A stretch of DNA of 64,000 nucleotides from Planctomycetota bacterium (GTDB taxonomy: Bacteria; Planctomycetota; UBA1135; UBA2386): positions 1 to 64,000 of the forward strand of contig BJHM01000010.1 in the NCBI GenBank assembly GCA_014192625.1, in the 5' to 3' direction. Numbering within the stretch: the first letter of the stretch is position 1; each line of letters starts with the position of its first letter. The position numbers were made by a program, and so were the translations under genes. The notes beneath the pieces were generated by a model. That model saw nothing but the letters and a program-made list of their open reading frames with translations, was not told where the DNA came from and did not search any database. Positions 55,927-64,000 of this stretch are shown here, piece by piece.

Positions 55927-58005
55927 TTATTGCACGAGTAATTGCAGTTCGGCACAGGCGGCAAATGCGCGGTCATCAACTTCGCGTAGCGCGGTGAGGC
56001 GGATGGCGTGGATATCTTTGGCGGGCTCGGACAGCAGCACTTTGACTGGCGATCCTGCGGCAGTTTTTGTGAAGGTGCCGCGCGCCACTTCCCGCCAGTT
56101 GTTCGCGGCATCGAGCACCGCGAAGGAGTAATCGGCAATGGTGCCATTCATGCCTGAAGGCCGCGACAAGTAGCGAAAACCGGTCACCGTGACTGACTCC
56201 CCGAGATCGATGGCGAGATGGTGCGGGTAAGGCTCGGTCCAAGGCTTGTAGCGCGAGTGCCAGATCGTGCTTGGATCGCCGTCAAAGGCATTGTTGGCGC
56301 ATTCCTCGGGCGCTTGCTCGCTGCTGCATTCGAGCAGTGACCACTTGCTGGTAGTAATGCCAAAGCAAGCTTCGGCAGCGCGCGGAATGCCGATGCTGGT
56401 GCGATCCTTTGCTTCGTCAGGTAGGCCAATGGCGCGAACGATCCCGCCACGTGCCAAAGTGAACGGATGTTCATAGCGCGGTGATGCGGATGACGGCGGG
56501 CTGCCGTCAGTCGTGAAGCGCAGATTGCCTTCACCGCCAATTGTGATGCTGCCGTTGCGGTCGCGCAGGATCGTGGGGGCAAAGAGCAGGTCCGGTGCGC
56601 GAAACACGGCAAAGGTTTTGATCTTCGCTGCGCCACGGCTCTGTTCGATCCAGTAGCGAAGGCCCTGCACCTTGGTCGGCGGGAAGCGCAGCAGCCGGCG
56701 CATGCCGATCGTTGTGCCAGCTTGGAACTGCCGCCACTGCTGGCCGTCCCATGAGTCGATGCGGAATGACTCGACGCATTGGCCTGCGTGTTCGACGTCC
56801 TCCGCCAATTCAATCACCGACACCGTGCGTGCTGAGGGGAAATACAGCTCGCCAGCAAAGTCGTAGGTTTTCTTCAGTGCATCGGCGGCGAGGTCCTTGG
56901 CAAAGGTGGCACGCAGACACGCGCCGAGGTCACGCAGCACCGCACAATCGGCCTCGGCAATTCGGCCATTGGTGTTGGCCGGCACGTTCAGCAGCAACTG
57001 TGAGTTGCCACCGACCGCTGCGTAATAAAACGCGAGTAACGTGGGCAGTGATTTTACTTGATCATCTTCAGCGGGATGAAAGAACCACGAAGGCCGGATC
57101 GAGACATCGGTCTCCGCTGGCCACCAAAAAAGGCGGCGGGCATTCGCAAGGGCACTGCGGCTGCCGAGATCTGCTGCTTCGTTGCGCGCAGCCAATCGAG
57201 TCAGTGATTGCCACGCGTTTTTTGAGTCTTCGAAGGCGGCCGCATCGTCGCTATCAAGCGGCAGCACGCTCCATTCTTGTGCCCTAGTACGGCCAGCATC
57301 ATTGCCGACCCAGCGCACATCTGGTCCGGTGATGGCGAGCACGGCAAGCGGTTGAAGTTTGCGCACGATGCGAAACATGCGTTGCCAGTCAAAGACCGCG
57401 GGGTCGTCTACTGGACAGCCTGCCCGGTCAAACCAGACCTCGAAGAGCGGGCCGTAGCTGGTGCACAGTTCGCTCAGTTGCGCAGCGAACACTTCTTGAT
57501 ACGCACCGGTGCCAAACGCCTTGTTGTTGCGATCAAGCGGCGAGACGTAGATGCCAAACGCAAGTCCGTGCTGCCGACAAGCTGCCGCTACTTCGCGAAC
57601 AACATCGCCCTTGCCATCACGCCACTTCGAATGCGCCACGCTGTGCGTTGTGCTGCCAGTCGGCCAAAGACAGAAACCGTCGTGATGTTTGCAGGTAAGG
57701 ACGAGGCCTGTCATGCCAGCATCCGCAAACGTCGTTGCCCACTGCTCGGCATCGAGCCCGGTTGGTGCGAACGTGTCCGGCTGTTCGTCGCCGTCACCCG
57801 ACTCGCGGTCGGTAAAGGTGTTCATGCCGAAGTGCACGAACGCCGTGAAGCCGAGTTGCTGCCACGCAAATTGCCGCGCACTGGGCCGGACATTGTTCGC
57901 TGCCGCTGCAATCTCGTCTGTGGTTTTACCAGTCGGGATCACCACGGGTGCTTGCGCCAGCAGAGTTACTACAAGGCATGGCCAAGCGAATGCAGGGTGA
58001 AGCAT
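55927..58005 (-). CDS. Alpha-L-fucosidase (GH29) with C-terminal F5/8-type domain
   Basis: 692 residues from ATG 58005 (LHPAFAWPCLVVTLLAQ signal). The GH29 barrel shows FTAFVHFGMNTFTDRESGDG, LVLTCKHHDGFCLWPT (catalytic-site strand), HGLAFGIYVSPLDRNN and LFEVWFDRAGCPV, whose Asp is the likely nucleophile. The C-terminal 160 residues (from about 545) resemble a coagulation factor 5/8 discoidin domain: NAFDGDPSTIWHSRYKPW, TEPYPHHLAIDLGESVTVTG and a GFRYLSRPSG strand. It removes terminal L-fucose from glycans outside the cell. Spacing to the esterase is 18 bp upstream and to the toroid gene 67 bp downstream. Confidence 0.9.
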   Translation of the reverse strand: MLHPAFAWPCLVVTLLAQAPVVIPTGKTTDEIAAAANNVRPSARQFAWQQLGFTAFVHFGMNTFTDRESGDGDEQPDTFAPTGLDAEQWATTFADAGMTGLVLTCKHHDGFCLWPTGSTTHSVAHSKWRDGKGDVVREVAAACRQHGLAFGIYVSPLDRNNKAFGTGAYQEVFAAQLSELCTSYGPLFEVWFDRAGCPVDDPAVFDWQRMFRIVRKLQPLAVLAITGPDVRWVGNDAGRTRAQEWSVLPLDSDDAAAFEDSKNAWQSLTRLAARNEAADLGSRSALANARRLFWWPAETDVSIRPSWFFHPAEDDQVKSLPTLLAFYYAAVGGNSQLLLNVPANTNGRIAEADCAVLRDLGACLRATFAKDLAADALKKTYDFAGELYFPSARTVSVIELAEDVEHAGQCVESFRIDSWDGQQWRQFQAGTTIGMRRLLRFPPTKVQGLRYWIEQSRGAAKIKTFAVFRAPDLLFAPTILRDRNGSITIGGEGNLRFTTDGSPPSSASPRYEHPFTLARGGIVRAIGLPDEAKDRTSIGIPRAAEACFGITTSKWSLLECSSEQAPEECANNAFDGDPSTIWHSRYKPWTEPYPHHLAIDLGESVTVTGFRYLSRPSGMNGTIADYSFAVLDAANNWREVARGTFTKTAAGSPVKVLLSEPAKDIHAIRLTALREVDDRAFAACAELQLLVQ

Positions 58006-58023
58006 GTATCGCAAGATACAAAA

Positions 58024-59430
58024 TCAGCGCTGCAGATGCTGGTCGAAGAATGTGAACACGTCTGGCAGCGCGATTTGCACGATCGAAAGGTGTTCCACAT
58101 CGGGGTATTCATGCCAACTGCTGTTGATGCCAGCGGCTTGCAACTTTTGGTGCAGTTTCTCACTGGCACCCTTGCCGAAGTCGGCGCTGCCGGCGGCGAC
58201 GAAGAACGGCAACTTGGCGAGTGCCGCGCTCTTTTTTACCACGCCGCCGCCGCTGATTGCCGCGGCTGCCGCAAAGCACGCTGGGGTCTGCATGACGGCT
58301 TCTATGGTCGCCATAGCACCCATGCTGTGACCGATGATGAAAACGTGTTTTCGGTCGATGGGGTAGCGAGTCGCCAGCGTTTCGATCAGTGCCGGCAGGT
58401 CGCTGCCGCCAAAACCGGCAACCCGTGGCGCGCACAGAATAAAGCCGCGTTGCGCACACAGCTTGACGATCGCACCGTCACCATAGCCGTCGCAAAACAG
58501 GTTTTCAGAGCCGCCAGCGCCATGCAGTGCAAGGACCAGCGGGATCAGTTCTGTGGCAGTTGCCACAGGTGGTGGCACCACGAGTCGGATCGTCGTGGTT
58601 CCCTTGCCAGTCGGCACGCGCAGCCAGAATTGTCCGACGCGTTCTTTTTGGTAGTACGGCGTTGCCTCGGCGATTTTTGCCAGCGCCTCACATTCGCGCA
58701 GTAGCCGCTCGCCAGGCAGGATGGTTTCTTCGGACCGCTGCTTCGTCATGCCTTGCAGCATTCGCGTGAGGTGCCGTTCGGTCGCTGCCTCGATGGTGGT
58801 GCGCTCGACTGTTTGTTGGTCGCGTTCGAGCAGCAGCGCGAGCCGCGCATCGAGATCCTTGGCAAGCGAGAGCCCTTGCTCTCGCACGACCAGGTCTTTG
58901 CCGTTTTCGCATATGCGCCACTGCAGCGTGTGATCGCCAGGCGGCAAATGCGCAAGTGGCAGATCCTTGATCAAGGGCAACTCGTCAAGGGTAACGGATA
59001 TGCGTGGCTGCTTATCGATGCCGAGAATGGCGACCAGGAGTTGCAGCTTTTTGCCTTCAGGCTTTGGTTCTGGGTAGACGCTTTTGCAGGTGAACTGGAG
59101 CGTGCCTTCGCCAGTGCTCAAGAGCCGGGCAGCCAGTGTCATTTGCAAAGACCGGGCGAACCGCTCCTCGGGGGATGGTGCCGTTTGTTGCAATTGCCAG
59201 TGAGCGGCTTCGACGCCCAGTGCCACGCCGCGCAGGTCCATGCGGAAGAACGATTGCACAGCGTCATTCATCGCCACGAAAGCCGCGCGAAGCGCTAGTG
59301 GATCCGATGCCAAAGCCAATTCGCGCTCGAACGCGCGCAGCCGCAGGCCGAGTTCGTAGCGATCCACTTGTGCGAAAGCCGGAGTCAGAACTAAACCGAG
59401 TGCGAGGAGCTTTCTGATTGGCGAACTCAT
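58024..59430 (-). CDS. Secreted alpha/beta-hydrolase (esterase, PHB-depolymerase-like)
   Basis: 468 residues from ATG 59430 (SSPIRKLLALGLVLTPAFAQ signal). The first half is a helical region without a recognised domain. The second half is an alpha/beta-hydrolase: LVLALHGAGGSENLFCDGYG with the oxyanion loop, FIIGHSMGAMATIEAVM with the catalytic Ser, and a terminal SSWHEYPDVEHLS that supplies the His. This resembles feruloyl esterase or PHB-depolymerase enzymes. It heads the operon with the fucosidase, so removal of acyl groups from a fucose-rich polymer is plausible. The substrate is not shown. Confidence 0.8.
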   Translation of the reverse strand: MSSPIRKLLALGLVLTPAFAQVDRYELGLRLRAFERELALASDPLALRAAFVAMNDAVQSFFRMDLRGVALGVEAAHWQLQQTAPSPEERFARSLQMTLAARLLSTGEGTLQFTCKSVYPEPKPEGKKLQLLVAILGIDKQPRISVTLDELPLIKDLPLAHLPPGDHTLQWRICENGKDLVVREQGLSLAKDLDARLALLLERDQQTVERTTIEAATERHLTRMLQGMTKQRSEETILPGERLLRECEALAKIAEATPYYQKERVGQFWLRVPTGKGTTTIRLVVPPPVATATELIPLVLALHGAGGSENLFCDGYGDGAIVKLCAQRGFILCAPRVAGFGGSDLPALIETLATRYPIDRKHVFIIGHSMGAMATIEAVMQTPACFAAAAAISGGGVVKKSAALAKLPFFVAAGSADFGKGASEKLHQKLQAAGINSSWHEYPDVEHLSIVQIALPDVFTFFDQHLQR

Positions 59431-59534
59431 GATCTGCATAGTTTGCCGCAGGCAGGCTTGCCGGACAGGACAATGGCGCAGTTCTGGCTATTGGTCTGCG
59501 ATCCTTGGTCAATCGCTCGATAAGAACAAGCGAC

Positions 59535-61034
59535 ATGCTGCGCGCCTTTTTTATCAGTTGTTGTTCCATGCTACTGTTCGGCCAGGAGCAGGTTTTCGTG
59601 TTTGCCAAAGGATCCGTCACCGTCGAAGGCGTGGTGTTTCCTTACCAATATCTGCGGCCAATCACAGTTGGCCCGGATCGGCTGCCTTTTTTGGTCTTCT
59701 TGCACGGCGCTGGCGAGCGAGGCACCGACAACGAATTGCAGCTAAAATGGTTTTGCCGCGACATGGCTACAAAGGCGATGGTGCAAAAACATCCATGTTT
59801 CCTGCTCGCGGTGCAGTGCCCGCTGGATCGCATGTGGGTCCCTGTATCGTTCGCTGAGCGACAATCGCGTGCACTGGCACCCGATCTGACGCTGCCGCAG
59901 CGCGCCGTGCTTGCAGCCATGCAGACACTGATGCAAACGCATGCTGACGAGATCGATTTAGACCGCGTCTACCTCACCGGCTTGTCGATGGGTGGTTTTG
60001 GCTGCTGGGATTTAGCCATGCGCGATCCATACCGGTTCGCTGCGCTGGCGCCGGTGTGCGGTGGCGGCGATGAACTGCAGGCACACCGATTGCTTGGCTT
60101 GCCGATTTGGAACTTTCACGGTGCTAACGACTCGGCAGTGCCGGTAGCGCGATCGCGTTCGATGATCCAATCGCTGCGATCATTCGGCCATCCGGTGCGC
60201 TACACGGAGTTGCCGGGCGTTGGTCACGACTCGTGGCTGCAGGCCTACGGCAAAGACGGGGTGATCGATTGGCTATTTGCGCAAGATCGCAGAACAGAGG
60301 GCCGCGGTGCCGCTGCCGGATTTGCTGTGCTGCCGTTGCCAGAGCACATCCTGTTGCGAGACGGGGAGTTTGTGGCTGCGGCAGGCATGTGCGTGTGTGC
60401 GGCAAAAGAACTTGCTGCGCCAGCAGAGTTGTTGGCGGCGTTGTTGCAACGCTGCACGGGCATCCCGGTAAAGGTGGTTCACACAGCCGCGCAAAAAGGT
60501 TGTGTGGAATTGCTAATGTCTGCCGAAGGTGCGCGCGAAGTGGTGTTTGACGATCAGGTGGCCATCGTTGGTCGTGAGCTTGCAGACTTCTGGCGCGGGG
60601 TCGCAGTGGTGGTGCAGGCACTCGGTAGCCGGCCAGGATTTGCCGCGCCGCATGGCGTAATTCCCATCGAGCCTGATCGAGACTTGGTGACGCTGGTGCT
60701 CGATATGAAAGTGGCGGACATTTCGGACCGCTGTTTTTCGGCCGTGGTGGAGCGTTGTTTTTGGTTTGCGATACCACGCATCCAGTTCGCTACCGAACCA
60801 TCCGAGGCAAGGCATTTACTGGCAGCTTCGATGGGTATCACGCTTTGCAGCCCGCTTGTTGCCACCGGCAACTTGTTGCCGATACGGGAGCTGTCGCTGC
60901 CCGCAAAAAGTGACTCAGAGCTGCTGCGGGCTTTGCCCGTCGCGTTGCCATTGTTGCGTGAAGCGCCATCGGCCGAACGCCTGCCTCAGTTTCATGTCAG
61001 GCTAGCTAATGCCGCGCGAACGATCGGCTGGTAA
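59535..61034 (+). CDS. Secreted esterase fused to a GH20b-like domain
   Basis: 499 residues from ATG 59535 (LRAFFISCCSMLLFGQ signal). Residues about 20-240 are an alpha/beta-hydrolase: LPFLVFLHGAGERGTDNELQ, YLTGLSMGGFGCWDLAM with the nucleophile Ser, IWNFHGANDSAVP and LPGVGHDSW with the His. The rest begins PLPEHILLRDGEFVAAAGMC and continues AELLAALLQRCTGIPVK, then VVFDDQVAIVGRELADFWRG; this alternation resembles the N-terminal GH20b domain of beta-hexosaminidases. No GH20 catalytic barrel follows. It is divergent from the four-gene fucosidase operon. Confidence 0.75.
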   Translation: MLRAFFISCCSMLLFGQEQVFVFAKGSVTVEGVVFPYQYLRPITVGPDRLPFLVFLHGAGERGTDNELQLKWFCRDMATKAMVQKHPCFLLAVQCPLDRMWVPVSFAERQSRALAPDLTLPQRAVLAAMQTLMQTHADEIDLDRVYLTGLSMGGFGCWDLAMRDPYRFAALAPVCGGGDELQAHRLLGLPIWNFHGANDSAVPVARSRSMIQSLRSFGHPVRYTELPGVGHDSWLQAYGKDGVIDWLFAQDRRTEGRGAAAGFAVLPLPEHILLRDGEFVAAAGMCVCAAKELAAPAELLAALLQRCTGIPVKVVHTAAQKGCVELLMSAEGAREVVFDDQVAIVGRELADFWRGVAVVVQALGSRPGFAAPHGVIPIEPDRDLVTLVLDMKVADISDRCFSAVVERCFWFAIPRIQFATEPSEARHLLAASMGITLCSPLVATGNLLPIRELSLPAKSDSELLRALPVALPLLREAPSAERLPQFHVRLANAARTIGW

Positions 61035-61081
61035 AGGAGCCGCAGCGCATTTCTTTCGCATCGCGTATCCTTTCACCCTGC

Positions 61082-61672
61082 ATGGACGATGAAGAAACGC
61101 TGATCGTGCGCCTGCGGGGCGGCGAAGACGATGTCTTCGGGGCGCTGTTCGAGATGCACCGTATGCGGTTGCGCCGCATGGTGCAGTTTCGGATCGATTC
61201 CCGCTTGCTCTCGCGTGTTGATGCCGACGATGTCGTGCAGGATATTTTTCTAGACGCGCGGCAACGGCTCTATGCGTTCCGCGAGGATGCGCGTTCGCTC
61301 GGCTTCTGGCTGCGCCTGATCGCGCAGCAGACGCTGATTGATCTCCATCGCAAACATCTAGGCGCCAGCATGCGCACCGCGGCCCGCGAGCGGGCGTTCG
61401 CGCAGAGTCACGGCATCTCGGGTTTTGTCGCGGGCAAGTTTACTTCGCCGAGCCAAGCGATGATGCGTGAAGAACTCAAGCAGCAGTTGCAGCAGTCGCT
61501 GGAGTCGATGGACGAGATCGACCGCGAAGTCTTGGTGCTGCGTCACTTTGAGGACCTGGCTAACAAGGAAGTAGCAGACCTGCTGCAGATCGGCGAGAAC
61601 GCTGCCAGCAATCGCTACGTCCGGGCATTAGGGCGATTGAAGGGACTCCTGAGCCAATTCGGGCCACCATGA
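61082..61672 (+). CDS. ECF-family RNA polymerase sigma factor
   Basis: 196 residues. Region 2 reads LSRVDADDVVQDIFLDARQR and continues RSLGFWLRLIAQQTLIDLHR; region 4 has LESMDEIDREVLVLRHFEDL and SNRYVRALGRLKGLL. The long linker between the regions and the acidic DADDVVQD resemble the planctomycete ECF groups that act with Ser/Thr kinases. Its TGA overlaps the start of the kinase gene (61669-61672), so the kinase probably controls, or is controlled by, this factor. No anti-sigma gene is visible. Confidence 0.93.
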   Translation: MDDEETLIVRLRGGEDDVFGALFEMHRMRLRRMVQFRIDSRLLSRVDADDVVQDIFLDARQRLYAFREDARSLGFWLRLIAQQTLIDLHRKHLGASMRTAARERAFAQSHGISGFVAGKFTSPSQAMMREELKQQLQQSLESMDEIDREVLVLRHFEDLANKEVADLLQIGENAASNRYVRALGRLKGLLSQFGPP

Positions 61673-64000
61673 GTGTCACTCCGCTGGATGATTCGCGTGC
61701 GCCGCTTGACTTGTTGATCGAAGATTTTTTGCAACGCATTCGCAAAGGCGACTCGATCACGCCTGAAGGCTTTGCCAAGGCAAATCCGCAGCATGCCGAT
61801 GACTTGCTTGAGTTGTTGCCGGCGCTGCTGGTGCTTGAACAGGCCAAACGCGAACGTGAGACGAGTGCTTCGGGTGCACGGCGTGCGTCGGTGCCAAAGC
61901 TCGAGCAGCTCGGCGAGTTTCGTATTTTGCGCGAGGTTGGTCGCGGCGGCATGGGCGTGGTGTTTGAGGCAGTCCAAGAGTCGCTGGGCAGGCATGTGGC
62001 CCTCAAGGTGCTGCCGCAGGCGAGCCTGTTGAGTGGCAACCAGCTCGAACGCTTCCGGCGCGAAGCCAAAGTCGCAGCCAATCTGCATCACACGCACATT
62101 GTGCCGGTCTACGGCAGTGGTGAGGCCGATGGCTATCACTACTACGCGATGCAGTTCATCGCTGGTCGCGGGCTCGACGGAGTCATTAGCGACCTCATCG
62201 ATCAAAAGCCTGCGTTGTTGCCCACGGATCGGGCTCTCCGTGCGGTTGCCATTTCGCGCATCGGCGAAGATGTCGCGCAGGCTCTGCACCACGCCCATGA
62301 ACTCGGCACGATGCATCGAGATGTCAAACCTGCAAACCTGCTGATGGAGCCGAATGGTCACGTTTGGGTGACCGACTTCGGGCTCGCGAAGGCGCTGCAA
62401 TACGATGGTCTTACGCACTCGGGCGATGTGCTTGGGACGCTGCAATACTTGGCGCCCGAGCAACTCGCTGGGATCTACGACGTGCGCAGCGAGGTGTATT
62501 CGCTCGGCCTTGTGCTCTACGAACTGCTCGCTTTGCGACCTGCGTTTCGGGCCGAGACGCGCAGTGAGCTTTTGGAAAAAATTCGCGCCGGCCGTTGCGA
62601 GCCGTTGCAGAAGGCCTGCGTCGATATCCCGCGCGACCTTGCCACCATTGTCGAACGCGCCATCGCGGTCGAACCGGTGCGGCGCTACGGCGATGCGCTC
62701 TCACTGGCATTGGACCTGCGCGCGTTCATCGAGGATCGACCGATCGCTGCGCGGCGCACTTCGCAGCTCGAACATGCATGGCGATGGTGTCGTCGCAACC
62801 GCGCGCTGGCGGCGGCTTCCTTGCTGGCGCTGGTTGCAACCTTTGGCGCGGCGGTGGTTGGCTGGACGTCTTACTTGGTCACTGACGATGCGCTGCTGAA
62901 AGCCAAGTCGAGTGCACAGGAGGCACTTGCGGCATCGAGTCGCACCGAAAGCAATTTATTGCTGACATTGGCGGCGTTTGAAGGCGTGTTCGATGCGTTG
63001 GTTGGGCCAGATCCACTGCACGCCATCGTGGATGACGACAATGATGACGCTGGCTCTGTCGTTGCCATGCGCTCGCCGGTTGACAAGAAGGATGCTGCCG
63101 TGTTGCAGCGCATGCTGAACTTCTATGACAAGTTTGCGGAGCAAAATAAGAACAGTATCGGCCTACGCGAACAGTCGGCCCGGGCGTATCGGCGCGTCGG
63201 TGGAATCCAGGCACGACTCAGCAATATTGAAGGTGCGATCGTTGCGTATCAGAAGTCGCTGCAGCTTTACCGTGACGTTCCGCAACGCGATGCGGTGCTT
63301 GAGATCGCTACTGTTCAGCAGGAGTTGGGACAGGTGTATCTGCGTCTTGGCCGCGTATCTGATGCGCGCATCGCCCTCACGGATGCCTTGCGGCTACTAG
63401 AGGCGAATGTCGCCGACGGCAGCCATTCTTTGCGGTTCCTGCGAGCGCAGGGACACTTTCTCATGGCGACCATTTTCGATCTGCGCAGTGGCGGAAACTC
63501 GGCTGGTGGCCCGCCGGGTGGCCCGCCGGGTGGCCCGGGTGGCCCGCAGGGAAGACGTGGTCTTTTCGGCTTGGCCGAGTTGCCCGGTGGCCCGCCGGGT
63601 AATACTAATGCTGGGCCGCAGGGTAGAGGCTCTGCACGGCCAGAAATGGTGCGCGATATGCAACAGCAGCTCCGCGCGGCCCAAGTACTACTCACGGATC
63701 TACTGAAGGAAACGCCTGAGGCTCCGGATGTGTTGTTGTTGCAGGCCCGGGTGCTGATCGCAAACCTGCGGCCTACTGTCGAGGGGCCCCAGAAAAGTGA
63801 GAGTGCGGACCGAGCAACTGCGTTGGCGATCCTGACCAAATTGGTGGAAGGTCAGCCGGATAACGACGTGTTTCGTTTTGAACTCGCGGAGGCATTGATG
63901 TCGCCGCCGCAGCGCAACCTGGATGCCAAAACGCTTTCGCAAATCCTGACACATGCGACGCAATTGGTTTTACAGCAGCCGACCAACCTTGATTACCAGT
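61669..64000 (+). CDS. Ser/Thr protein kinase with TPR tail (3' truncated by window)
   Basis: At least 777 residues; the frame stays open to the edge. The kinase domain (about 80-350) is complete: GRGGMGVVFEAVQE P-loop, HVALKVLPQ Lys, TMHRDVKPANLLMEPNGHVW catalytic loop, VTDFGLAKAL and LQYLAPEQLAGIYDVRSE. A single helix near residues 378-402 (LAAASLLALVATFGAAVVGW) makes it a membrane protein. After it come TPR-like helices (AYRRVGGIQARLSNIEGAIV, then LGQVYLRLGRVSDARIALTD). Around residues 607-650 a Gly/Pro tract (GGPPGGPPGGPGGPQG) interrupts the helical region. It is coupled to the ECF sigma gene. Confidence 0.93.
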   Translation, partial: MSVTPLDDSRAPLDLLIEDFLQRIRKGDSITPEGFAKANPQHADDLLELLPALLVLEQAKRERETSASGARRASVPKLEQLGEFRILREVGRGGMGVVFEAVQESLGRHVALKVLPQASLLSGNQLERFRREAKVAANLHHTHIVPVYGSGEADGYHYYAMQFIAGRGLDGVISDLIDQKPALLPTDRALRAVAISRIGEDVAQALHHAHELGTMHRDVKPANLLMEPNGHVWVTDFGLAKALQYDGLTHSGDVLGTLQYLAPEQLAGIYDVRSEVYSLGLVLYELLALRPAFRAETRSELLEKIRAGRCEPLQKACVDIPRDLATIVERAIAVEPVRRYGDALSLALDLRAFIEDRPIAARRTSQLEHAWRWCRRNRALAAASLLALVATFGAAVVGWTSYLVTDDALLKAKSSAQEALAASSRTESNLLLTLAAFEGVFDALVGPDPLHAIVDDDNDDAGSVVAMRSPVDKKDAAVLQRMLNFYDKFAEQNKNSIGLREQSARAYRRVGGIQARLSNIEGAIVAYQKSLQLYRDVPQRDAVLEIATVQQELGQVYLRLGRVSDARIALTDALRLLEANVADGSHSLRFLRAQGHFLMATIFDLRSGGNSAGGPPGGPPGGPGGPQGRRGLFGLAELPGGPPGNTNAGPQGRGSARPEMVRDMQQQLRAAQVLLTDLLKETPEAPDVLLLQARVLIANLRPTVEGPQKSESADRATALAILTKLVEGQPDNDVFRFELAEALMSPPQRNLDAKTLSQILTHATQLVLQQPTNLDYQ
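63511..63600. repeat. Gly-Pro-Pro coding repeat inside the kinase gene
   Basis: A 12-base unit GGTGGCCCGCCG recurs from 63511 in near-identical form, then GGTGGCCCG units and a separate GGTGGCCCGCCGGG copy near 63589. It encodes Gly-Gly-Pro-Pro repeats and lies within the TPR-rich region, suggesting slippage-driven growth. Confidence 0.75.

Noticed and set aside
57277-58704. A 475-codon plus-strand frame opposite the fucosidase and esterase genes
   Set aside because: It spans two real genes and their junction on the other strand, has no start site or domain, and is rich in Cys, Arg and His.

Overview
The window is GC-rich, densely coded bacterial DNA that most resembles a planctomycete. The grounds are a PSD1 (DUF1549/DUF1553) gene overlapping a DUF1501 gene, an ECF sigma factor overlapping a Pkn-type Ser/Thr kinase with a TPR tail, Tat-exported Gfo/Idh/MocA and DUF1501 proteins, and a secreted protein whose C-terminal module resembles those of marine Planctomycetota. 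Many starts lack a clear Shine-Dalgarno site, many are GTG, and 4-bp ATGA or GTGA overlaps are common. The phylum is an inference; no rRNA or tRNA gene was seen.

Layout. 1-4.9 kb: end of an MFS transporter, a YfhO-like membrane protein, and an unknown membrane protein coupled to a GT39/ArnT-like glycosyltransferase. 4.9-7.5 kb: yidD, rnpA and a TPR lipoprotein gene on the minus strand, then a YugP-type zinc peptidase. 7.6-11.7 kb: the DUF1501/PSD1 pair. 11.7-16.2 kb: an SDR gene and a ribose-type sugar ABC transporter (binding protein, double ATPase, permease). 16.2-22.8 kb: a small zinc-ribbon gene broken by an in-frame TGA, pckA, lipoprotein msrA, an RRM protein followed by short tandem repeats, a GT9 glycosyltransferase, and gltA. 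22.8-26.6 kb: an S9 peptidase and a Gfo/Idh/MocA oxidoreductase.

26.7-36.6 kb is the most unusual stretch. Three divergent ATP-grasp ligase paralogues surround glycogen synthase. Two of them run straight into an RND adaptor and pump, which suggests a make-and-export cassette for a small ligated metabolite. 36.5-37.7 kb holds a hemerythrin remnant and a divergent dihydropteroate synthase. 37.8-44.0 kb is a compact chemosensory operon (cheW, soluble MCP, cheA, cheD, cheB) with no cheY or cheR; its CheB has lost the phosphoacceptor signature and its CheA shows no P2 domain. 44.2-51.1 kb: a TonB-dependent receptor, a lipoprotein, glnS and a membrane polyferredoxin.

51.1-61.0 kb is a secreted glycan-degradation locus: a secreted repeat-module protein, a DUF1080-like lipoprotein, an alpha/alpha-toroid protein, a GH29 alpha-L-fucosidase and an esterase on the minus strand, with a divergent esterase that appears fused to a GH20b-like domain. 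The window ends with an ECF sigma factor and a Ser/Thr kinase cut by the edge.
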